Shown piece after piece: positions 45,796 to 54,500 of a stretch of DNA of 64,000 nucleotides. This stretch comes from Candidatus Poribacteria bacterium (lineage in GTDB: Bacteria; Poribacteria; WGA-4E; WGA-3G). Made by a program: the position numbers and the translations under genes. The notes beneath the pieces are model-generated. The model was not told the origin of the DNA, did no database searches, and worked only from the letters and a program-made list of their open reading frames with translations. Each line of letters starts with the position of its first letter. Position 1 is the first letter of the stretch. The stretch lies in NCBI GenBank assembly GCA_022826805.1, contig JAJDUH010000071.1:1-64000 (forward strand). The letters run 5' to 3'.

Positions 45796-46914
45796 ATGTC
45801 TGACGAAACAAAACCTGATTTACCTACAACATCCGAAGGTGCATCAAATACTGCACTTGATACTGCTACTGATCTGGTTTTGGATGCAACTATTCCTGCG
45901 CCAATCAGACAAAATGTGCTAAAGGCTTTGGACAGATTAGGTTCTGCTTTGATTGATATACCTGTTGGAGCTCTTGAACGGAGATCTTCCGAGAAGCGGG
46001 CAGAATCGGAATCGCGCATTAAAATTACAGAGGCAGTTAATGCTCAAATTGTCCAGCAAATAAAGGTAGACCCAGAATTCCCACAGAGAGCATCAAATAC
46101 ATTTGCGAAGAAAATTCTTCGAGAACAGTACAATCTCGAGAAAATCTTAGGTTTCGCTACAGATATACTTAAGAGGAAAAAATATGATAATTCAACAAAC
46201 CAACAGGCTGAAAGTGAAACGGAAAAGTCAATTGACGATGATTGGTTTAACATTTTCGAGAAAGAAGCAAGTCAGAAAAGTACTGAAGAGGTGCAGCGTC
46301 GTTTTGCCCGTGTATTAGCAGGTGAAATTGAGAAACCAGGATCGTATTCAATAAAGGCTGTGAAAACCCTCGGTGAACTGGATCAAGAGGCTGCAACATT
46401 GTTCAAAAAACTGTGTTCAACGTGTATTGCTTTTGAGAATCTGACTGATGGATGTGTGCTTGATGCTAGAGTTCTCCCTTTGGGCAAAGAGGACCATAAA
46501 CAAAAAGGTGAGGTTGGCCGATACAGCTTGAGTTCTTACCAAGAAGATGTGCTAATTGAGTACGGGCTAATTCGTTTAATCGAAGAACATTCCTTGTATC
46601 CCTATAATTTATGCATAGAGAGTCTGAATAACCCAATGCCTCAGTCTTTTCGACACCAAGGGCGAGATTGGTTTTTCGATCCTTTCGATCCGATTCAGGA
46701 ATTTAGGTTTCAAGGTATTGCTTTTTCCATAGTTGCCCGTGAATGCTCCGAATGACTCTTTTCTGAAGCAAATACCTCTTGTATTGCTTTTTCCATAGTT
46801 GCCCGTGAATTGTTCCGCATAGTGGATCAAGAACCTATGCCAGAGTATACTAAAGACCTCAAGCAATACTTTGCAGGGCAGAACCTACAAATGGTTGAAG
46901 GACCAATCCAATGA
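45796..46914 (+). pseudogene. DUF2806 family gene interrupted by a 66-bp in-frame duplication
   Basis: The open part codes 319 residues (45796-46755) matching DUF2806: WFNIFEKEASQKSTEEVQRRFARVLAGEIEKPGSYSIKAVKTLGELDQEAA, helix-rich, Glu-rich. A 30-bp word GTATTGC...CGTGAAT occurs at 46715-46744 and again at 46781-46810, 66 bp apart. The inserted 66 bases bring an in-frame TGA (46753). After the second copy the same frame continues as ELFRIVDQEP...YTKDLKQYF to a TGA at 46912. Without the duplication the gene would be about 350 residues. Function of DUF2806 is unknown. It is in the hsd operon between the toxin pair and hsdS. Confidence 0.8.
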
Positions 46915-46950
46915 TTTAAAAACTCATGAAATGCATTGAAGGGTGGGAAT

Positions 46951-48222
46951 GTGATTCAAAACTTATCCAACAACTGGAAGATAGAAAAACTTGACGACGT
47001 TATTCTTGATATTATTGACTACCGTGGTAAAACTCCCAAAAAATTGGGTGGGACATGGTCCGAATCAGGTATTATCGCTCTTTCTGCAATGAATGTTAAA
47101 CAGGGTCAATTAGTAAACCTAGAAAAGGCAAAATTTGTAAGTGAAGATTTGTACCGAAAGTGGATGAAGTCAGAAATTGCTAAAGGGGACATTCTGATGA
47201 CCTCAGAAGCACCCCTTGGTGAAACTTACCTCGTTCCAGATGATAGAAAGATCTGTTTAAGTCAAAGATTATTTTGTATTCGAGCAAACTCAAGTATTAT
47301 CCTTCCACAGTTTCTTTTTTATTTTTTTAACACGCCAATGAGTCGTGGGCAGATTGACTTAAGAGCCACAGGGACAACTGTACTGGGAATTCGACAACCC
47401 GACCTTCGGGAAGTACCAATAATTGTACCACCTCTCCCAACCCAACGCAAAATCGCCGCCATCCTCTCCGCCTACGACGACCTCATCGATAACAACACCC
47501 GCCGCATCAAAATCCTTGAAGACATGACGCAGACCCTCTACCGAGAATGGTTCGTCCACTTCCGATTTCCCGGACATGAGAACGTCCCGATGGTAGAGTC
47601 AGCGTTGGGACCGATACCTCAGGGATGGAAGATTTTTAAATACGCAGACATCGTGGATTTATCAAGAAAAGGGATTAATCCAAGCAAATTTCCATATGAA
47701 ATCTTTGCCCATTTCAGTATACCCGCGTTTGATGGTGGTTGTATGCCGATTCTTGAAACAGGAAATTCAATTAGAAGTTCTAAATACTTGATTGCTGAAG
47801 AGTGTATTCTTGTGTCTAAACTGAATCCTCGTATTCCTCGCGTCTGGTTTCCATTCTTAGAGACAGAACATCGCGCAGTAACTTCAACTGAATTTCTCGC
47901 CCTGAACCCTAAACCACCCGTTGATTGTGTGTTCTTATATAATTTGTGCCGTTCACCTGAATTTTCTGCTGAATTGGCAGTTCGTGCGTTAGGAACTTCA
48001 GGTAGCCATCAACGAGTCAAACCTGATGACTTTTTCAACATGTTGGTTCTTATCCCAACAAAATTTCTTTTGAATAGTTTTTGTGATAAAGTTAGGCATA
48101 TGTTGAATATCAGCAATACTCTCCGTTTAAAAAACAAAAACCTTCGCCAAACCCGCGACCTCCTCCTCCCCAAACTCATCTCTGGCGAGATTGACGTATC
48201 CGAACTTGATCTTGACGAGTAG
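46951..48222 (+). CDS. hsdS: Type I restriction-modification specificity subunit HsdS
   Basis: The 423-residue protein has two target recognition domains of about 170 residues, each followed by a conserved spacer helix: PPLPTQRKIAAILSAYDDLIDNNTRRIKILEDMTQTLYREWFVHFRFPG in the centre and LRQTRDLLLPKLISGEIDVSEL at the end. The GTG at 46951 with GAAGGGTGG upstream is preferred to the TTG at 46936. The central spacer and the final segment are GC-rich while the recognition domains are AT-rich, consistent with exchange of recognition domains. It follows the broken DUF2806 gene by 36 bp. Confidence 0.93.
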   Translation: MIQNLSNNWKIEKLDDVILDIIDYRGKTPKKLGGTWSESGIIALSAMNVKQGQLVNLEKAKFVSEDLYRKWMKSEIAKGDILMTSEAPLGETYLVPDDRKICLSQRLFCIRANSSIILPQFLFYFFNTPMSRGQIDLRATGTTVLGIRQPDLREVPIIVPPLPTQRKIAAILSAYDDLIDNNTRRIKILEDMTQTLYREWFVHFRFPGHENVPMVESALGPIPQGWKIFKYADIVDLSRKGINPSKFPYEIFAHFSIPAFDGGCMPILETGNSIRSSKYLIAEECILVSKLNPRIPRVWFPFLETEHRAVTSTEFLALNPKPPVDCVFLYNLCRSPEFSAELAVRALGTSGSHQRVKPDDFFNMLVLIPTKFLLNSFCDKVRHMLNISNTLRLKNKNLRQTRDLLLPKLISGEIDVSELDLDE

Positions 48223-48233
48223 CCCAAAAGCGA

Positions 48234-48262
48234 TTGACAGATACAACGCAACGGTGTATAAT
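48234..48262 (+). promoter_or_regulatory. Perfect sigma-70 consensus promoter upstream of the second toxin pair
   Basis: TTGACA (48234-48239), 17-nt spacer, TATAAT (48257-48262), a 12/12 match. AGGAGG follows at 48279 with an ATG at 48291. It lies directly after the hsdS stop. Confidence 0.82.
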
Positions 48263-48290
48263 TTACAATAACGTCATTAGGAGGAGACTT

Positions 48291-48350
48291 ATGCGCGATG
48301 TCAACACTTGGCAATTTGTTGGTTATATTGGAAAATGCCAGCATAAGTAG
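48291..48350 (+). CDS. 19-residue small ORF behind the consensus promoter
   Basis: ATG at 48291, preceded by GAGGAG at ideal spacing and a perfect promoter, codes 19 residues (MRDVNTWQFVGYIGKCQHK) to TAG at 48348. Its leader resembles that of the gene at 49077, so it may be the surviving 5' part of a deleted relative or a leader peptide for the toxin pair. Translation is plausible, function unknown. Confidence 0.4.
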   Translation: MRDVNTWQFVGYIGKCQHK

Positions 48351-48396
48351 GTAGAGCGGCTTAACCATCCGTAGTATTCAGGAAGGAGGAAATGGA

Positions 48397-48636
48397 ATGA
48401 ATGTAACCACTGAATTAACAACTGATCAAGAAGTGCTGCCAAAAGATAAGCAGCGAATCCCGCATGATGCTACAGAGCAAGCAGATACTGAACAAAAGGC
48501 ACTTATGAACTACGCCGAGACACAACTTCGGAAATTAGCGGTGTCTCGGGGCTTGGATTGGGATATGATGACTGATGAGGCGCGCATAGATTTTGTTGAT
48601 GACCTCATCCACGAGGACCGCGAGTGCAGCCGATAG
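48397..48636 (+). CDS. Small antitoxin-like protein
   Basis: The 79-residue acidic protein contains a helical C-terminal half (QKALMNYAETQLRKLAVSRGLDWDMMTDEARIDFVDDLIHED). It overlaps the PIN toxin gene start by 13 bp and so is the likely antitoxin. AAGGAGG is at good spacing. I recognise no antitoxin family motif (no AbrB or RHH pattern), so the assignment rests on position. Confidence 0.65.
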   Translation: MNVTTELTTDQEVLPKDKQRIPHDATEQADTEQKALMNYAETQLRKLAVSRGLDWDMMTDEARIDFVDDLIHEDRECSR

Positions 48637-49028
48637 CCGTTTACGACACAAATATTCTGTTTTCAGGCACCGGTTGGAGCGGAACTCCTTATCACTGTCT
48701 TGAATTAGTACGGCAAGACAGAGTTGAGGGCGTAACCTGCATAGAAATTTTAGATGAATTAACAGAAAAATTCTCTACCAAGCTCAATTTCTCGCCAACC
48801 CAAACGAGAAAAAGGATTGACTACCTTCGCGATTTCCTGCGGCTGGTTACGATTAACAATACACTCAAAGTTGTTAGCGCAGATCCGGACGATGACAAAA
48901 TAATTGAGTGTGCGGTTATCGGTTCAGCAACCCACATTGTCACTGGAGATGCACATTTGTTAAAACTTAGAAACTATCAGAATATTCAGATCATAACAGC
49001 TGCAGAATTCTATGCTCAGTTTTCATAG
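48624..49028 (+). CDS. PIN domain ribonuclease toxin
   Basis: The 134-residue PIN protein has an early acidic catalytic residue D8 (VYDTNILFSG), Glu in CIEILDELTEKF, the Asp cluster SADPDDDKIIECAVIGSA and TGDAHLLKL, matching the PIN-family 'putative toxin component' group. GTG start inside the end of the antitoxin gene. Such enzymes cleave tRNA or mRNA. Confidence 0.88.
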   Translation: MQPIAVYDTNILFSGTGWSGTPYHCLELVRQDRVEGVTCIEILDELTEKFSTKLNFSPTQTRKRIDYLRDFLRLVTINNTLKVVSADPDDDKIIECAVIGSATHIVTGDAHLLKLRNYQNIQIITAAEFYAQFS

Positions 49029-49076
49029 GAACAACAACGACGGTGTGTAATTTACGGCAAGGCATCGGAGGAAATC

Positions 49077-49358
49077 GTGCAAGAATCTTCTATCATCCAA
49101 TACTTCTCTGAAAAAAGTTTTGAACAAGGCATCGAGCAAGGCATCGAACAAGGTATCGAGCAAGGGAAAAAACAGCACGCTGTTGAAGCAATACTCACAG
49201 TGCTGGAGGTCCGATTTCAGCCTGATGTTGCAGAGAAACTAAGGCCTTTCCTTGGGGTGATTGACGATTTGGAACGTCTGGATCACTTACATCGCGTCGC
49301 TGCACGAGCGTCAAATATTGATGAGTTTACGCATGCCCTCTTAAATCTTGAAAATTGA
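49077..49358 (+). CDS. Small protein with IEQG tandem repeats (C-terminal part of an Rpn/DUF4351-like family)
   Basis: The 93-residue protein starts at GTG 49077 after GGAGG. It has a four-residue repeat IEQG three times (FEQGIEQGIEQGIEQGKKQ), encoded by a 12-bp tandem repeat (49122-49166), then a helical segment (AILTVLEVRFQPDVAEKLRPFLGVIDDLERLDHLHRVAARAS). The same repeat-plus-helix tail ends many Rpn/PD-(D/E)XK transposase-like proteins; here the nuclease part is missing, so it is likely a truncated relic or a stand-alone regulator. Its leader resembles that of the 48291 ORF. Confidence 0.65.
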   Translation: MQESSIIQYFSEKSFEQGIEQGIEQGIEQGKKQHAVEAILTVLEVRFQPDVAEKLRPFLGVIDDLERLDHLHRVAARASNIDEFTHALLNLEN

Positions 49359-49390
49359 AGAAGCCTAATCCTGATATAAAGGTAAAACCC

Positions 49391-50566
49391 ATGTCTGAAC
49401 AGAAGGCGTTCTTAGAGAAGGTTCATATCAAAAACTTCCTGAGTTTGCGGAATATTTCGCTTCCGCTAAAACCTCTGACAGTTCTTGTCGGTCCCAATGC
49501 AAGCGGGAAGTCTAATACTTTGCGTGCTTTGCACCTTTTCAAGGGGATCCTGAGCGTTGACCTGCCTCCTACGACGTTTAATTTTATCCCAGATCAGGTT
49601 TGGGCAGGTGGAGCTGACCATATCACTAGTGAACTGCACGCCAGAGTGAAGAAAACACCAGTTCAGTATAAACTGGTGTTTAAATCTGAGAATGAAAATC
49701 TTTCTGTTGATGAAGAATTATTGGTTAACGATGTAAAGATTATCTCAATTCAGAATGGAGAAGGGACAGTTCAGGATGAAGGCGGTAAAAACAGAACAAC
49801 GTACAAATCAAATAAACTCGCTTTGAAGTCCGCTGGTGATTACGGAAATAAGCCAATCACTGGTGCCTTGGCAGAATTTATTCGGGAATGGGAATTTTAT
49901 GACGTTCAACCAGATCACATACGAACTAATTCTAATAGATTCCCTTCTGATGCCAAAGATATTCAGGAATCGCTAAAGCTTAATCGTTATGGTATGAATG
50001 TCCCAAACATACTCTGGAACTGGTATGAACATACACCGGACGATTTTCGTTACGTTAGTGAAGCCTTAGCTGCTGCCACGAATATCAATATAGATTACCA
50101 CAAAATTGATGGGGAATTCCAACTCTGCCTCCTTGAAGGTTACAAAGAGCCGATCCCTTTTATAAATGCTTCTGATGGTACGCTGCGTCTTCTGGCATAC
50201 CATACTTTACTCAATCTGCCGGAATTACCCCCCCTTATTGCCATTGAGGAACCAGAGCGGAGCCTGCATCCTCGTGTGCTGACAGATATTGCCCATGTAC
50301 TTGAACGACTTGCTGAACGAACACAAGTTATTATCACAACACATAGTTCTCAGTTTCTTGATGCTTTTGATTCAAAAAGATTATCGGATTCCCTTGGTGT
50401 TTTACTCTTACGCAATCGTCCCGGACTTGGCACAGAAGTCATCAACGTTGAGGATATCCGCGAGAAACGAGAATCACTTGACGGTTGGATAGCCGACTTT
50501 GGGATCGGTAGTGCCGTTTTCGATAGCGGACTGCTGCAAGATATCATGGAGGAACCGATATGCTAA
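49391..50566 (+). CDS. AAA_21-type ATPase (SMC/ABC-like), defence-associated
   Basis: The 391-residue protein shows a Walker A GPNASGKS at 34-41, a signature-like SDGTLRLLAYHTLL, Walker B LIAIEEPERSLHP (E286/E287) and a His switch TTHSSQFLD (H318). No long coiled coil is present, which fits the AAA_15/AAA_21 class found in antiphage systems. ATG at 49391 with AAAGG upstream is preferred over a TTG at 49355. The stop overlaps the start of the TOPRIM-like gene by 7 bp. It is expected to sense a cue and control its partner. Confidence 0.85.
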   Translation: MSEQKAFLEKVHIKNFLSLRNISLPLKPLTVLVGPNASGKSNTLRALHLFKGILSVDLPPTTFNFIPDQVWAGGADHITSELHARVKKTPVQYKLVFKSENENLSVDEELLVNDVKIISIQNGEGTVQDEGGKNRTTYKSNKLALKSAGDYGNKPITGALAEFIREWEFYDVQPDHIRTNSNRFPSDAKDIQESLKLNRYGMNVPNILWNWYEHTPDDFRYVSEALAAATNINIDYHKIDGEFQLCLLEGYKEPIPFINASDGTLRLLAYHTLLNLPELPPLIAIEEPERSLHPRVLTDIAHVLERLAERTQVIITTHSSQFLDAFDSKRLSDSLGVLLLRNRPGLGTEVINVEDIREKRESLDGWIADFGIGSAVFDSGLLQDIMEEPIC

Positions 50567-51096
50567 GCGTGAGAATTTGGAATTTGCAATCCGATTGCGA
50601 TGCTAAAGCAGTCAAGTTTTTGGAAAATGAATTCTTGAGATTTAGGCAGCTTGAGTATTTGGCTATCCGTACAGCTGGCAGGAATGCACTTCGTAGGTGC
50701 CACAAAAAAGGAACACCTGTAAGGGACAGTCTTAAAAGAGCGATTCAGCACTACCTCAAGCAAGACGACTATATTATTTTTGTTGTTGATTCCGACCAGA
50801 AACAAGAGTTAACGTCACTTGCCGATGAGATTAGACAAATCGTCAAAGATTGCAATTTATCTAACAAGGTATTTTTCGTCGCAGACATTCAAGAAGGCGA
50901 ATTTGCTGCACCAACGCAGTGGCATCGCATTATTTCACGTTTTCGCACCGAGGTTGAAAGTGAGCGCAAACGGCTTCGGGAAGAATGGGATAGGGCCGTC
51001 GCACACTTCCACAATGCATTTGCCGATATGCCAGAGGAGGAAGTGATGCGTCATTTTGAGGAAGCACTCGCAGAGGTGAGGCGTGAGCGAGCATGA
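50560..51096 (+). CDS. TOPRIM-like nuclease candidate paired with the AAA ATPase
   Basis: The 178-residue protein is translationally coupled to the ATPase (7-bp overlap). The N-terminal DCDAKAVKFLENEF and the FVVDSDQ strand (D77-x-D79) resemble the TOPRIM acidic core seen in OLD- and DUF4276-like partners of AAA_21 ATPases, but the first catalytic Glu is not in the usual position (NLQSDCDAK), so activity is uncertain. The C-terminal half is charged and helical (RTEVESERKRLREEWDRAVAHF). I infer, but cannot prove, an effector nuclease of an ATPase/TOPRIM defence pair like PARIS or DUF4276 systems. Confidence 0.6.
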   Translation: MLSVRIWNLQSDCDAKAVKFLENEFLRFRQLEYLAIRTAGRNALRRCHKKGTPVRDSLKRAIQHYLKQDDYIIFVVDSDQKQELTSLADEIRQIVKDCNLSNKVFFVADIQEGEFAAPTQWHRIISRFRTEVESERKRLREEWDRAVAHFHNAFADMPEEEVMRHFEEALAEVRRERA

Positions 51097-51574
51097 GCAA
51101 CGATGGCGCGTTTACCGAGCAATATTTGACACCAATATCTTTGTCCGGGCATTGATTCAGAAGGAAAATCTTGCCAATCATCTGATCTCGCTTTGGCTTG
51201 AGGGTCGATTCATTCTTGTGCTATCACAGGCTATTGTTACTGAAATTCGGGGTGTTTTGTTACGTCCCGCTCTTATGCGAGAACTCCAGTATACACGCAC
51301 AGAAGCCATGCGTCTCATCAACCTGTTGCCCCAAGCAAGTATTGTTGAGGTTACCACATCGGGTGAATTATGTCGCGATCCCAAGGATGATAAATTCGTT
51401 GATTGTGCTATCTCAGGACGCGTCCAATTCTTAGTCTCAACTGATAACGATCTCGTAGATGATGCTGAACTTAAGAGAGCCTTGTTTGAGTTTGGCGTTG
51501 AAATCGTCGAACCACTGGATTTCTTAGAAAAGATTCGAGAGGCAGAAATCGACAGTTCTGACTCTGGTCAGTAA
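51083..51574 (+). CDS. PIN domain protein (third nuclease of the inserted block)
   Basis: The 163-residue protein has PIN residues D16 (IFDTNIFVRALI), Glu in QAIVTEIRGVLL, Asp pair PKDDKFVDCAISG and STDNDLVDD. It overlaps the TOPRIM-like gene by 14 bp and ends 6 bp before hsdR, so all three form one transcription unit. No dedicated antitoxin is next to it; the TOPRIM-like or AAA protein could restrain it, or it acts as an effector instead of a toxin. GTG start. Confidence 0.82.
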   Translation: MSEHEQRWRVYRAIFDTNIFVRALIQKENLANHLISLWLEGRFILVLSQAIVTEIRGVLLRPALMRELQYTRTEAMRLINLLPQASIVEVTTSGELCRDPKDDKFVDCAISGRVQFLVSTDNDLVDDAELKRALFEFGVEIVEPLDFLEKIREAEIDSSDSGQ

Positions 51575-51580
51575 TGAACC

Positions 51581-54500
51581 ATGCACAACCCATACAGCGA
51601 AGATGAACTCATAGAACAACCTGCCATCGCGCTCCTCACAGAAATGGGATGGGAAACGCAGAACGGCTACAGCGAATTCAATCAGGGACGCGAAAGTCTG
51701 CTCGGTCGGCAGACAAAATCTGAGGTCATCCTCACCGCTCGACTCCAACCCGCACTACAACGCTTCAATCCCAAAGCGGCACAAGATAGCATTATCAAGG
51801 CAATCGAGGAACTCACGCAGTCCCGCTCCTTTATGAGTCGTGTCGAAGCCAATCGCGAGATTTACAGCCTCCTAAAAGACGGCGTAAAGGTTACCATCAC
51901 CAATCCAGATGGCGAAGGCGAGACCGTTGAAGTGCTTCGGATCATTGACTGGGAAAACCCGAAAAATAACGATTTTTTCGTCGCATCCCAATTCCAGATC
52001 ACCGGGGACATGTACACAAGACGACCCGATATTGTCTGTTTCGTCAACGGGATTCCATTAATCCTAATGGAGTTCAAACGGATTGATGTGAACCTCCGTG
52101 CCGCCTACGACGATAATCTCCGCGACTACAAAGACACCATCCCACACCTCTTTTGGTATAATGCCTTTGTTATTCTCTCCAACGGCACGGACAGCAAGGT
52201 CGGAAGTCTTACCGCCGAATGGGAACACTTCGCCGAATGGAAACGTATCCAGCGTGAAGATGAACCACCGACGGTCTTTTTACAGACAATCTTGGAAGCA
52301 CTTTGTACACCCGAACGATTGCTTGATGTTGTAGAGAATTTTATCATGTTTATGGAGGTACAAGGAGGATTAGTCAAAATTCTCGCCAAGAACCATCAGT
52401 ACCTCGGTGTCAACAATACCATTGAATCACTCAAGCAGATCGAAAATAACCAGGGCAAACTTGGGGTCTTTTGGCATACACAAGGCAGCGGAAAAAGTCT
52501 CTCAATGCTCTTTTTTGCTCAGAAAGTCCTTAGAAGGATACCGGGAAACTGGACATTCGTCGTCGTAACCGATCGCGCGGCATTGGACGACCAAATCTAT
52601 AAGACCTTCGCAAGTACAGTTGGTGTCCTGACACAGCAGGAGGTTCATGCGGAAGATATACAGCATCTCCGCCAACTGTTAAGAGAAGACCATCGTTATA
52701 TCTTTACGCTCATCCACAAGTTCCAGACCCAAGGTGGCGAAAGGCATCCTGTTCTCTCAGAGCGGTCAGACATCGTCGTTATCACTGATGAAGCACACCG
52801 GAGCCAATACGATACACTGGCATTGAACATGCGTACTGCGCTCCCTAACGCCGCGTTTGTTGCGTTTACCGGTACGCCACTCATGACTGGTGAGGAAAAG
52901 ACGAAATCTGTCTTTGGTGACTACGTGAGTGTTTACGATTTCAACCAATCTATCCTTGACGGTGCAACCGTTCCACTCTACTATGAAAACCGTGTGCCAA
53001 CCCTACATCTGATGAATGAAGACTTTAACAAAAACATCGAGCAAATTCTTGAGAATGCAGAACTGGATGAAACGCAAGAGGTAAAGCTCGAACATGAGTT
53101 CGCCAGAGAGTATCACCTTATCACACGCGATGAGCGTTTAGAAACCATCGCTGAAGACATCGTATTCCACTTTATGGGCAGAGGCTACCAAGGCAAAGCC
53201 ATGGTCATCTCAATAGACAAAGCCACTGCCGTCAAGATGTTCGACAAGGTTCAGAAACATTGGAAGCAGTACATTGAACATCTAAAATCCGAGATAGCCA
53301 CACAGACCGGTAGCGAACGACTCTTCTCAGAGAAACGGATTCGCTACATGGAAGAAACGGATATGGCAGTCGTCGTTTCTCCAGGACAAAACGAGATTGA
53401 TGACCTCAGCCAAAGGGGAGTGGATATCGTACCCCACCGCGCCCGTATGAACACAGAGGATTTGGATACCAAATTCAAAGACCCAGAGGATCCCTTCCGA
53501 ATCGTCTTCGTCTGTGCCATGTGGATTACAGGCTTTGATGTGCCTTCCTGTTCCACTATCTATCTTGACAAGCCCCAGAGAAATCATACTTTAATGCAGA
53601 CTATTGCCAGAGCCAACCGTGTCTTCGGTGATAAGAACAACGGTTTAATTGTAGACTATATCGGTGTTTTCCGTGACCTTGAAAAGGCTTTAGCGATTTA
53701 TGCCGCTGGTACTGATGCCGACGGAAACCAGAAACCGATCGCAGATAAGTCGAAATTAGTTGAAAAGCTGAAAGAGGCGATCACAGATATCTCCGAATTC
53801 TGCAAAGGTCTCGGCGTTGACTTGGCGAAAATTGATACAAGTGAACCTTTACAACGCATCAGTCAAATTGATGAGGCGATGGATGCCATTTTGGAAAACG
53901 ATGAAACAAAACGAGACTATCTGCAATTAGCCGCGAACGTCACTAAACTATACAAGGCGATTCTGCCCGACCCCGATGCACATGAATTTACCAGAATTTG
54001 CCAACTTATCTATGTCATCGCACAAAAAATCAGAAATTTAACGCCACCCGCTGACATCTCTGGTGTAATGACAGAAGTCGAAACCCTACTTGACCGCTCA
54101 ATCGCACCTGAAGGTTATCTTATTGAGGCACCGCTTGACAGTTACGATATGAATCAGATAGATCTAAGTCAAATTGACTTCGAGCAGTTAAGTGAACAAT
54201 TTCAAACAGAACACAAACGCGTCGAGGCAGAGAGACTCAGAGGCGCGATTAACACCAAACTCACTGCGATGGTTCGTCTCAACAGAAGTCGTATGGACTA
54301 TCAAGAGAAATTTGAGCAGATGATTGCAGAATACAACGCAGGCACTATTGGGGTCGAGGATTATTTTCAGGGGCTTTTTGATTTTGTGAGTGATCTCAAT
54401 CAGGAAGACCAACGCTCCAGAACCGAGGACCTCTCTGAAGAGGAATTGGCAGTATTTGATCTTCTGACGCGCCGCCAGCCGCATCTAACCGTTCCAGAGC

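Noticed and set aside
49077..49358. IEQG-repeat protein as a full Rpn transposase
   Set aside because: The PD-(D/E)XK nuclease portion is missing; only the tail-like repeat and helix are present.
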